6,720 nucleotides of DNA from an uncultured Clostridia bacterium (GCA_947632745.1 CANRQH010000070.1:1-6720), one strand, 5' to 3'; positions 1 to 6,503 are shown, numbered from the stretch's first letter. The notes: generated from the sequence alone by a model not told the origin. A program made the numbers and translations.

Positions 1-393
1 TTCTTCTGCTCTCTTATGTAGTGTTGTTATATTTTGCAAGTCTAATTTTTCTTTTACATCTTCTAAAAATTTTATTCTTTTATTTAATGAATCTACTAAT
101 GTAAATTTATTTTGTGGTTTTATTATAGCTAATGGAATACCTGGAAATCCTGCTCCTGTTCCTATATCGACAACTGTTTCGTTTTCTTCTATATAATTGC
201 TAATAGATAGAGAGTCTATAAAATGTTTTAAAATAACATCATTTTGTTCTGTAATTGCAGTTAAATTAATCTTATTATTCCACTCTAATAATAAATTCAT
301 ATAATTATAAAACAAGTTCATTTGTTCATTACTTATTTCAATATTTATTTTTTCTAAATATTTTTTCATATTTTCTTCAAATTCTTTTTCCAT
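1..393 (-). CDS. rsmG: RsmG, 16S rRNA (guanine-527-N7) methyltransferase, 3' end cut by window edge
   Basis: RsmG (GidB) uses S-adenosylmethionine to make m7G527 in 16S rRNA, in the cytoplasm. The first 131 codons are present, roughly half of the usual 210-240 residues, and the frame is open to base 1. Visible family signatures: N-terminal helical region with LLEWNNKINLTAI around residues 34-47, HFIDSL at 57-62, the glycine-rich SAM motif DIGTGAGFPGIP at 76-87, the acidic motif II residue in LVDSLNKR (Asp101), and the start of the next motif, HKRAEE, at the window edge. The ATG at 393 is chosen because GGAGGG lies just upstream on the minus strand. It is the last gene of the cluster, 123 nt after mnmG, and may have its own promoter overlapping the mnmG stop. 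The identity is firm; the missing C-terminal half cannot be judged. Confidence 0.95.
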   Translation of the reverse strand, partial: MEKEFEENMKKYLEKINIEISNEQMNLFYNYMNLLLEWNNKINLTAITEQNDVILKHFIDSLSISNYIEENETVVDIGTGAGFPGIPLAIIKPQNKFTLVDSLNKRIKFLEDVKEKLDLQNITTLHKRAEE

Positions 394-515
394 AAAAAAT
401 TCCCTCCCTTTCTTCTTTTATGTATAAAACTCACATAGATTTTAAATATAAAATCTTTTAAATTATCTTCATTTTTCAATCACTTTAGAAGATTGTTCCA
501 CAACGAACTTTATAC

Positions 516-544
516 ATTATACATTTTTCTTTTTCATTTGTAAA
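516..544 (-). promoter_or_regulatory. Candidate SigA promoter for rsmG, overlapping the mnmG stop codon
   Basis: On the minus strand TTTACA (544-539), a 17-nt spacer and a perfect TATAAT (521-516) are seen. The -10 box contains the TAA stop of mnmG. It would start transcription roughly 115 nt upstream of the rsmG ATG. The spacing is ideal and the -35 matches TTGACA at five of six positions. In DNA this AT-rich, chance matches are common and cotranscription with mnmG is equally possible, so this remains a candidate. Confidence 0.4.
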
Positions 545-2394
545 TATATTAGAAGTACATTTATATCAGCTGGTGAAACTCCAGATATTCTAGAAGCTTG
601 TCCTATAGAAAGTGGTTTAATATTATTTAATTTTTGTCTTGCTTCTAAACTTAGCCCTTTAATATCTTCATAATTTATATCTGGAGATAATGCTTTGCTT
701 TCCATTTTCTTAAATTTTTTTACTTGTTCTTGTTCTATATTAATATATCCTTCATATTTTATTTGTATTTCTGTTTCTTCTTTTTCTTGCTCAGAAAGAA
801 TTGGTCTTTCTTCATCAATTACACTTAAATCTTCATATGTAATTTCTGTTCTTTTTAATAATTCTGCTAATTTTGTACCTGTTGAAATTTTATTAGTTCT
901 TTTATTTTCAAGAAAAGCATTTACTTTTTCTGTAGGTTTTACTGTAGTATGTTTTAATCTTTCTACTTCTTTTTCAATGTTTTCTTTCTTTTTTAAAAAT
1001 CTTTCATATCTTTCATCTGAAATTAATCCAACTTTATGTCCTATTTCTGTAAGCCTTAGGTCTGCGTTATCTTGTCTAAGTAGTAATCTATATTCTGCAC
1101 GAGAGGTCATCATTCTATATGGCTCATTTGTTCCTTTTGTAACAATATCATCAATTAAAACACCTATATACCCTTGAGTTCTATCTATAATAACAGGTTC
1201 CTTTTGTTTTATTTTTAAACTAGCATTTATGCCTGCAATTATCCCTTGACATGCTGCTTCTTCATATCCAGAAGTTCCATTTGTTTGCCCTGCAAAAAAC
1301 AATCCTTCTATATCTTTGTATTCTAATGAAAGTTTTAATTTTGATGGGTCTATAGAATCATATTCTATTGCATATGCAGGTCTTGTAAATTCACAATTTT
1401 CTAACCCTGGAATTGTCCTATACATTGCAATTTGAACATCCTCTGGAAGTGATGAACTTAAACCTTGTGCATACATTTCATCTGTGTCTAATCCAATAGG
1501 TTCAATAAAAACTTGATGTCTTGGTTTGTCGCTAAATCTAACTACTTTATCTTCAATAGATGGACAATATCTTGGTCCTGTTCCTTCAATTATACCTCCA
1601 TATAGTGGAGACCTATGCAAATTTTCTCTTATAATTTTGTGTGTTTCTTCTGTTGTATATGTTAAATAACAATCTTGTTGTTCAAAAATCTCTATTTTGT
1701 CATCAAAAGAAAATGGTATAATATTGTCATCTCCTTTTTGAATTTCCATTTTACTAAAATCAATACTTTTTCTATTTATTCTAGCTGGTGTTCCTGTTTT
1801 AAGTCTTATTAATTTTATTCCTAATTTTGTTAAACATTTTGATAATTTATTTGCTGGAAATACCCCATCTGGACCACTTTCTTTATAATAATCTCCAATA
1901 AAAATTTTTCCTCCTAAATATGTTCCAGTTGCAACAATTAAAGTTTTTATTTTATAAATTGCTCCAATATCTGTTTCAATAGAATAAACTTTTCCATTTT
2001 TAATTTTTATATCTACAATTTCTGCTTGTTTTAATTCAAGATTTTCTTGTTTTTCTAAAGTATGTTTCATTTCCATTTGGTATCTTTTTCTATCTGCTTG
2101 TGCCCTTAATGAATGAACTGCTGGCCCTTTTGATAGATTAAGCATTTTTACTTGAATCATTGTTTTATCTATGTTTTTTCCCATTTCTCCACCTAGTGCA
2201 TCTATTTCTCTTACAAGATGTCCTTTTGAACTTCCTCCTATATGTGGATTACATGGCATATTGGCTACCGCTTCTAAACTTATTGAGAAAACAATTGTTT
2301 TCATTCCCATTCTTGCAGCAGCAAGTGCTGCCTCACATCCTGCATGTCCTGCGCCAATTACTGCCACATCATATTCTCCTGCTAAGTACGTCAT
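517..2394 (-). CDS. mnmG: MnmG (GidA), tRNA U34 5-carboxymethylaminomethyl modification enzyme, FAD subunit
   Basis: MnmG works with MnmE to install the cmnm5 group on the wobble uridine of tRNAs reading split-box A/G-ending codons, using FAD, NADH, methylene-THF and glycine. The protein has 625 residues, the normal length. Visible features: FAD-binding GAGHAG at 14-19, CNPHIGG with the catalytic-type Cys48, SKGHLVREIDALGGEMG at 56-72, GPRYCPSIEDK with the second conserved Cys277, the C-terminal FAD contact FAGQTNGTSGYEEAACQG at 367-384, TSRAEYRLLLRQDNADLRL at 430-448, and the helical C-terminal domain ending in LSIGQASRISGVSPADI, which contacts MnmE and tRNA. The segment after the first Cys (HIGGSS) differs a little from the common AIGG form. 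The ATG at 2394 follows a clear AGGAGG. It lies 122 nt downstream of mnmE and is probably cotranscribed with it. No defect is seen. Confidence 0.98.
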   Translation of the reverse strand: MTYLAGEYDVAVIGAGHAGCEAALAAARMGMKTIVFSISLEAVANMPCNPHIGGSSKGHLVREIDALGGEMGKNIDKTMIQVKMLNLSKGPAVHSLRAQADRKRYQMEMKHTLEKQENLELKQAEIVDIKIKNGKVYSIETDIGAIYKIKTLIVATGTYLGGKIFIGDYYKESGPDGVFPANKLSKCLTKLGIKLIRLKTGTPARINRKSIDFSKMEIQKGDDNIIPFSFDDKIEIFEQQDCYLTYTTEETHKIIRENLHRSPLYGGIIEGTGPRYCPSIEDKVVRFSDKPRHQVFIEPIGLDTDEMYAQGLSSSLPEDVQIAMYRTIPGLENCEFTRPAYAIEYDSIDPSKLKLSLEYKDIEGLFFAGQTNGTSGYEEAACQGIIAGINASLKIKQKEPVIIDRTQGYIGVLIDDIVTKGTNEPYRMMTSRAEYRLLLRQDNADLRLTEIGHKVGLISDERYERFLKKKENIEKEVERLKHTTVKPTEKVNAFLENKRTNKISTGTKLAELLKRTEITYEDLSVIDEERPILSEQEKEETEIQIKYEGYINIEQEQVKKFKKMESKALSPDINYEDIKGLSLEARQKLNNIKPLSIGQASRISGVSPADINVLLIYLQMKKKNV

Positions 2395-2516
2395 TTTTTC
2401 CTCCTATTTTTTATTCTTCTTAAAATCAATTTATAGCGATTTTTTTATTTTATTATAAGTTAATCATATTTATTATAAAAATTTCTTATTTTGGATTTTC
2501 ACGTTTTATATAATGT

Positions 2517-3884
2517 TTATTTTCCTAAACAAAATCTTGAAAAAATTTCATTTATAATTTCTTCACTTGCTTCCTCCCCTGTTATCTCTCCTAAATTAGT
2601 TAAAACATCCTTTAAACTTATTGCTACAATATCTATTGGCATATTTGAATTTAAACTATTTTTTGCATCATTCAAATTTTTTATTGCTTTTTGTATTTGA
2701 TTTTTATGTCTTTCATTTGTAATTATAATATCATTATCTACATTAATTTTATTTAGATTAAACAGTTCTGTTATTTTTTCATATAAATTCTCTATACCCT
2801 CTTTTTTTAATGCAGAAATTTTAATTACATTTTTAAAATTTTTTATTTTGTCTGTATTTTCATTTATTTTTTGTTCTAAATCCATTTTATTTAATATAAT
2901 TATTGTTTTATTGGAATTTACATTATCTAAAATTTCATTGTCTATATCAGTTAAATCCTTGCTTCCATCAATTATTACAATTATTAAATCTGCATCTTTT
3001 GCAATTTTTTTGGATTTTTCTATTCCAATTTTTTCAACTTCATTGTCTGTTTTCCTTATACCTGCTGTGTCGATTAATTTAAGAGGAATTCCATTTATAT
3101 TTACAAACTCTTCAATTGTATCTCTGGTGGTTCCCTCATATTCTGTAACAATTGCTCTTTCTTCCTTTAAAATTGCATTTAAAAGTGAAGATTTTCCACT
3201 ATTGGGCTTTCCTATTATTGCAGTTTTTATTCCTTCTTTTATTATTTTACCATTATCAAAAGATTTCTCCAGAGTTTCCAATTGTTTTGTCGCTTCATTT
3301 ATTTTATTTTTTAAATCTTCTTCTAAAACCTCTGGTGTATCATATTCAGGATAATCAATAGAAACCTCAATATTTGTTATCACTTCTAAAAGCCCTTCTT
3401 TTATCTTTTTTATTTGTTCTGCTAAATATCCTTCCAACTGCTTTATGCCCTCTTTTGCTTCTCTATCTGTTTTAGCATTTATTATATCTATTACAGATTC
3501 TGCTTGGGATAAGTCTATTCTTCCATTTAAAAATGCTCTTTTAGTAAACTCTCCAGGCTCAGCAAGTTCAGCTCCATTTTTTATGCATATTTCTAGAATT
3601 TTACGCATCACAACATTTCCGCCATGTGAATTAATTTCACACATATCTTCTGTTGTATAACTTTTTGGTTTTTTAAAATATGAAACTAAAACCTCATCTA
3701 TTATATTTTCCTCTTCTACTATATAGCCATACTTTATTGTATATCCAGGAATTTTTGATATATCTTCTGGCTTTTTTGCTCTAAATATTTTATTTAAAAT
3801 TTTAAATGTATTTTCACCGCTCATTCTAATAATTCCAATTCCGCCAATGCCCGGTGCCGTAGAAATTGATACTATTGTACTCAT
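2517..3884 (-). CDS. mnmE: MnmE (TrmE), tRNA modification GTPase
   Basis: MnmE is the K+-activated GTPase partner of MnmG. Its N-terminal domain binds the folate one-carbon donor. From the chosen start the protein has 455 residues, normal for the family. Domains in order: TrmE N-terminal folate domain at about 1-118 (TIVSISTAPGIGGIGIIRMSG near the start, SYTTEDMCEINSHGG at 75-89), a helical domain, then an inserted Ras-like G domain with P-loop GKPNSGKS at 225-232, G2 GTTRDT at 251-256, G3 DTAG at 272-275, G4 NKMD at 332-335 and G5 near SALKKEG at 357-363. The C-terminal FCLGK (451-455) keeps the conserved Cys452. The ATG at 3884 is preferred because an AGAAAGGA ribosome site precedes it and the residues align with family N-termini. 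An in-frame ATG at 3938 would add 18 unrelated residues and falls inside the loop of a terminator hairpin. Because that terminator lies upstream, expression may depend on read-through. Confidence 0.97.
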   Translation of the reverse strand: MSTIVSISTAPGIGGIGIIRMSGENTFKILNKIFRAKKPEDISKIPGYTIKYGYIVEEENIIDEVLVSYFKKPKSYTTEDMCEINSHGGNVVMRKILEICIKNGAELAEPGEFTKRAFLNGRIDLSQAESVIDIINAKTDREAKEGIKQLEGYLAEQIKKIKEGLLEVITNIEVSIDYPEYDTPEVLEEDLKNKINEATKQLETLEKSFDNGKIIKEGIKTAIIGKPNSGKSSLLNAILKEERAIVTEYEGTTRDTIEEFVNINGIPLKLIDTAGIRKTDNEVEKIGIEKSKKIAKDADLIIVIIDGSKDLTDIDNEILDNVNSNKTIIILNKMDLEQKINENTDKIKNFKNVIKISALKKEGIENLYEKITELFNLNKINVDNDIIITNERHKNQIQKAIKNLNDAKNSLNSNMPIDIVAISLKDVLTNLGEITGEEASEEIINEIFSRFCLGK

Positions 3885-3910
3885 ATATTTTTTCCTTTCT
3901 TTTTTATATT

Positions 3911-3965
3911 TAAAAAAAGTCAAAATTCCATTAATCATTTTAGATTAAAATCGGAACTTTGACTT
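3911..3965 (-). terminator. Rho-independent terminator after jag
   Basis: On the minus strand AAGTCAAAGTTCC (3965-3953) pairs with GGAATTTTGACTT (3929-3917), giving 13 bp with one G-U wobble. The run of seven T at 3918-3912 overlaps the last two pairs. The 23-nt apical region can fold further: TTAATC and GATTAA form a 6-bp inner helix with a TAAAAT loop. The hairpin begins 11 nt after the jag stop codon, the usual place for an intrinsic terminator. It would end or attenuate the rpmH-to-jag transcript ahead of mnmE. Confidence 0.85.
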
Positions 3966-3976
3966 CTGATTTTTAT

Positions 3977-4699
3977 TTATTTTAAACTAATTACAACTCT
4001 TCTTCTTGGTTCTTCACCAATACTTTCGGTTTTTACTTTGTTTGAATTTTGTAAAGCTGAATGAATTATTTTTCTTTCATATGCTTGCATAGGTTCTAAT
4101 GTAACAGGTTTTTTGCTTTTTTCAACAGTTTTAGAAACTTTTAAAGCTAAATCTTGAAGAGTTTTTTCACGTTTTTCTTTATATCCACAAATATCTAACA
4201 ATACTCTAACTTTTTCATTACTATTTTTGTTTGCTATTGTTGATAATATAGATTGAAAGGCATATAAATTTTCTCCTCTATATCCTATAAGAAATCCTGC
4301 CTCTTCTCCATTAATTATAACTTCTAAACTATATTCGTTTTTATTTATTTTATATTCTATATTATCTCCTATTAATTTTAAAAATTTATCAAGAAAATCT
4401 GTTAAAGCACTTTCTGATTCTTCAAGTTGTTCTGCTGTAACTGGTTTATATTCTTTTTTTATAGATGAAGTATGACTTTTCTCTGTTTTTCTTTCTTGTT
4501 CAATGTTTTGGTTACTATCTTTTAATGTTAGTTCTACTTTTACAACTCTTGGTGCAAGAATACTAAAAAAACTTCTTTTATCTTCACTTTCTAAAACCTT
4601 TATATTTACCATATTCCTTGATACATTTAGTTTTTTTAATCCATTTTCTATAGCTTCGTTCGTTGTTTTTCCACTTGAAATAATACTACTGTTAGGCAT
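3977..4699 (-). CDS. jag: Jag/KhpB, KH-R3H RNA-binding protein
   Basis: Jag (also KhpB or EloR) is a cytoplasmic RNA-binding protein that in Firmicutes affects cell elongation and division, often with KhpA. Its gene regularly follows yidC. The protein has 240 residues. Domains: a Jag_N domain at about 1-58 (SGKTTNEAIENGLKKLNVSR), a charged linker at about 60-95, a KH-II domain at about 97-170 with the GxxG loop Gly139-Tyr-Arg-Gly142 in FLIGYRGENL, and an R3H domain at about 175-240 with the namesake Arg209 and His213 in YERKIIHSAL followed by GEEPRRRVVISLK. The Jag_N end reads KRSFFSILAPRVVKV, where many homologues have a glycine-rich KGFLGxxG stretch. The ATG at 4699 follows GAGGAGG and overlaps the end of yidC by 8 nt (the yidC TAA lies inside ATGCCTAA), which suggests translational coupling. 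Confidence 0.95.
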   Translation of the reverse strand: MPNSSIISSGKTTNEAIENGLKKLNVSRNMVNIKVLESEDKRSFFSILAPRVVKVELTLKDSNQNIEQERKTEKSHTSSIKKEYKPVTAEQLEESESALTDFLDKFLKLIGDNIEYKINKNEYSLEVIINGEEAGFLIGYRGENLYAFQSILSTIANKNSNEKVRVLLDICGYKEKREKTLQDLALKVSKTVEKSKKPVTLEPMQAYERKIIHSALQNSNKVKTESIGEEPRRRVVISLK

Positions 4700-5714
4700 T
4701 ATTCCCTGCCTCCTCTTTATTAACTTTTAAAATTTTATTTAATATAATTCTTTCTATCATCATTAATATGTTATTCATTAACCAATATAAAGCTAATCCT
4801 AAAGGTGCAATACATGCAATAGAAATTGACATTATTGGCATAAACCATGACATGCTTTTATTTGCTTGTTCCATTGGGTCATATTCTTCAGGTTCAGAAT
4901 TATTTTTTCCATCTCCTATTAGCTTTTCTTTTTTCTTTTTATTTGTAGAATTTGTTGACATTCTAATAGATATAAAAGATGAAATTACATATAAAACAGG
5001 AATTATAAGAACTTTTATGTCTGTTAAATCCTGTGTTGGAACTTTACTTAAGTCTAATCCTAAAAAGTTCATATTAACATATGTTTCATCAATATAATCA
5101 TTTATATTAAAATCTTCATTATTTTCTGATTCATTTCCATTATTATTGTTTTCTTCTATGTTTTCATTATTAGTATTTTCTTCTACATTTTCGTTATTAG
5201 AATCTTGATTTTCAGTGTTTGTATTTTCTTCTTCACTTACGGAACTACCGTTTTTCAAGTTATTCATATAATTAATTACAGCTATCTCTTTATATCCATT
5301 TTGATTTTCTTGATTTGCTGTAACGACTTGTTCTAAGTTATTTATGACATTTGTATCAACTTTTCTCATATATGTAAGTGGTGAACGAACTAAGTAAAAT
5401 ACAGAAAATAATAAAATTATTTGTGCTATTGCACTAAAACATCCTGAAAACGGACTCAAATTCTCTCTTTTGTAAAGAGCCATGACTTCTTGATTCATTT
5501 TTTCAGGATCATTTTTGTACTTAAATTGGATTTGTTTCATCTCTTCATTAACTTTTTGGCTTTTTTCCATAGTTTTCTGTTGTTTAATTGATATAGGTAG
5601 CATTATTAATTTTATTAAAATTGAAAACAAAATAATAGCTAATCCAAAATTTCCAACTATTTCATACAAAAAATTAAGAACATATCCAAATATATTTGCA
5701 AAAAAGGATATCAT
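4692..5714 (-). CDS. yidC: YidC/Oxa1/SpoIIIJ-type membrane protein insertase with an acidic Asn-rich external insert
   Basis: YidC inserts and folds membrane proteins, alone or with SecYEG. The 340-residue protein has the Gram-positive layout. TM1 is at about 23-42, with Lys35 where the conserved hydrophilic-groove Arg usually sits. A cytoplasmic charged hairpin covers 43-88 (KQQKTMEKSQKVNEEMKQIQ). TM2 is at about 92-110, an external loop at 111-232, TM3 at about 234-251, a Lys-rich cytoplasmic loop at 252-285, and TM4 and TM5 lie in 288-322 (FMPIMSISIACIAPLGLALYW, written here in one run of 21 minus its last residue as the core). A short tail follows. No lipobox Cys or cleavable signal is evident, unlike SpoIIIJ. 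The external loop holds an Asn/Glu-rich low-complexity stretch at about 160-203. The ATG at 5714 follows GGAGGG. It lies between yidD and jag, the usual context. Confidence 0.96.
   Translation of the reverse strand: MISFFANIFGYVLNFLYEIVGNFGLAIILFSILIKLIMLPISIKQQKTMEKSQKVNEEMKQIQFKYKNDPEKMNQEVMALYKRENLSPFSGCFSAIAQIILLFSVFYLVRSPLTYMRKVDTNVINNLEQVVTANQENQNGYKEIAVINYMNNLKNGSSVSEEENTNTENQDSNNENVEENTNNENIEENNNNGNESENNEDFNINDYIDETYVNMNFLGLDLSKVPTQDLTDIKVLIIPVLYVISSFISIRMSTNSTNKKKKEKLIGDGKNNSEPEEYDPMEQANKSMSWFMPIMSISIACIAPLGLALYWLMNNILMMIERIILNKILKVNKEEAGNNA
5145..5198 (-). repeat. 27-nt tandem duplication inside yidC (two units)
   Basis: Two adjacent 27-nt units, 5198-5172 and 5171-5145 on the minus strand, match at 22 of 27 positions. 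They encode NNENVEENT and NNENIEENN, residues 173-181 and 182-190 of YidC. The repeat keeps the reading frame and forms the core of the Asn/Glu-rich external segment. It looks like a slippage or duplication product that has since diverged. Confidence 0.75.
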
Positions 5715-5754
5715 AAAATCCCTCCATTTTCTTAATCTTTTTTATTTTAAAGGA

Positions 5755-5961
5755 TCATATCCGTCCTTTAGAAAATGGGTTACATTTTAAAATTCTAACT
5801 ATTCCTAAAAAACTTCCTTTAAAGGGGCCATATTTCTCTATTGCTTGTTTTGTATATTCAGAACATGTCGGGTAATACTTACACCTTATATTCTTATTTT
5901 CTAACCATAAAGAAATATTTTTTTGATACCAATTAATTATTTTTATTAAAAAATTTTTCAT
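5755..5961 (-). CDS. yidD: YidD, membrane protein insertion efficiency factor, C-terminus altered by a 1-nt insertion
   Basis: YidD is a small inner-face membrane-associated protein thought to help YidC-dependent insertion. The frame gives 68 residues with the family core: an amphipathic N-terminus (FLIKIINWYQKNIS), RCKYYPTCSEY at 26-36, EKYGPFKGSFLGIVRILKC at 42-60 and NPFSKG at 61-66. The Cys residues are 27, 33 and 60. Family members continue with GGYDP, but here Arg-Ile and a TGA follow. Ignoring the C at minus-strand position 5763 restores GGYDPLK and a TAA at 5742, for a 72-residue protein. So there is one extra base, whether an error or a real mutation, and the core is intact. The ATG at 5961 lies 2 nt after the rnpA stop and has only a weak GGA site, so translation is probably coupled to rnpA. 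yidC follows 40 nt downstream. Confidence 0.88.
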   Translation of the reverse strand: MKNFLIKIINWYQKNISLWLENKNIRCKYYPTCSEYTKQAIEKYGPFKGSFLGIVRILKCNPFSKGRI

Positions 5962-5963
5962 TT

Positions 5964-6312
5964 CTAATCCATTACTATGACTTTAGAGTCTTGAAATATT
6001 TTTAACATGTCTTGCTTTATATTGTTATATGTAAGTGCTTTAATATCAACATCTTTTTTTATTAAAAATACTATACTATATCCTTTTTTTAAGTCTTTTT
6101 CAAAGTTCTTATAATTTTCTCTTAGTAGTCTTTTTATTTTATTTCTTATATATGCTTTTCCGTAGTTTTGAGCTAATAGCTAGTCCTAACAAATTGCATT
6201 GTTTATTGTTTTTTATTATAAAAACTTTTATGTATTTTCCAGCATAGTATTTTCCATTTGTTAAAACATTTCTAAATTCATAGTTCTTTTTTAGCATTTT
6301 TGTTATTTTCAT
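5964..6312 (-). pseudogene. rnpA: RnpA, protein component of RNase P, interrupted by a 1-nt frameshift
   Basis: RnpA binds the RNase P RNA and helps cleave 5' leaders from pre-tRNAs. From the ATG at 6312 the frame runs 48 family-like residues (KKNYEFRNVLTNGKYYAGKY, then LLGLAISS), goes off-family and stops at 6139 after 57 residues. Dropping one A from the AAAA run at 6169-6166 joins this to NYGKAYIRNKIKRLLREN and a tail ending in VIVMD with a TAG at 5964. The joined protein has 115 residues, the normal length, and aligns without gaps through the signature RNxIKRLLRE helix, including the basic RNR-type motif. The ribosome site is AAGGATGTG upstream of the ATG. The gene sits between rpmH and yidD, the usual place. 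RnpA is normally essential, so a sequence or assembly error is a leading explanation; a true pseudogene cannot be excluded. Confidence 0.88.
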
Positions 6313-6329
6313 AATAAATCACATCCTTT

Positions 6330-6359
6330 AGCTAAATAGAACATTTAAACTATTTAGCC
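6330..6359 (-). other. Hairpin between rpmH and rnpA
   Basis: On the minus strand GCTAAATAG (6358-6350) and CTATTTAGC (6339-6331) form a perfect 9-bp stem, extended by a G-U pair, around a 10-nt loop. No T-run follows, so it does not look like an intrinsic terminator. It starts 10 nt after the rpmH stop and ends just before the AAGGATGTG ribosome site of rnpA. It could stabilise or mark processing of the rpmH-rnpA transcript, or tune rnpA translation. The structure is seen directly; the role is a guess. Confidence 0.6.
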
Positions 6360-6368
6360 TAATATGAT

Positions 6369-6503
6369 TTAAGCACAAAGTTTCTTTCTTCCCTTTGCTC
6401 TTCTATTTTTTAATACGTTTCTTCCTGCTTTTGTTGACATTCTAGCAAAAAATCCATGTACTTTTTTATTTTGTCTTTTTTTAGGTTGAAATGTTCTTTT
6501 CAT
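6369..6503 (-). CDS. rpmH: Ribosomal protein bL34
   Basis: bL34 is a small basic protein of the large ribosomal subunit. The frame encodes 44 residues, the standard length: MKRTFQPKKRQNKKVHGF at the start, then ARMSTKAGRNVL and KNRRAKGRKKL at the end. The match to the family is nearly complete along its whole length. Phe19 sits in GFFARM, where many homologues have Arg or Leu. The start at 6503 follows a strong AGGAGGTG site. It is the first gene of the cluster, about 83 nt downstream of the predicted start of transcription from the promoter at 6621-6593, and rnpA follows 56 nt later. Confidence 0.97.
   Translation of the reverse strand: MKRTFQPKKRQNKKVHGFFARMSTKAGRNVLKNRRAKGRKKLCA

Noticed and set aside
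437..456. Inverted repeat AGATTTT/AAAATCT upstream of rsmG
   Set aside because: Seven A/T-dominated pairs with no T-run on the minus strand; expected by chance at this base composition.
494..509. parS-like sequence TGTTCCACAACGAACT in the mnmG-rsmG gap
   Set aside because: The left half matches parS perfectly (TGTTCCAC), but the right half matches at only three of eight positions and the central CACGTG palindrome is absent. A real ParB site should keep that core.
2452..2480. TATAAT boxes in the mnmE-mnmG gap as an mnmG promoter
   Set aside because: The -10 matches are good, but no -35 resembling TTGACA occurs at 16-18 nt. Cotranscription with mnmE explains expression equally well.
695..5790. 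Plus-strand open frames antisense to mnmG, mnmE, jag and yidC
   Set aside because: They are antisense shadows of strongly supported minus-strand genes, with Phe/Ser/Leu-rich products and no recognisable family.
6160..6175. Programmed ribosomal frameshifting in rnpA
   Set aside because: No slow or stop codon, no internal Shine-Dalgarno-like stimulator and no strong downstream structure is visible at the AAAA run.
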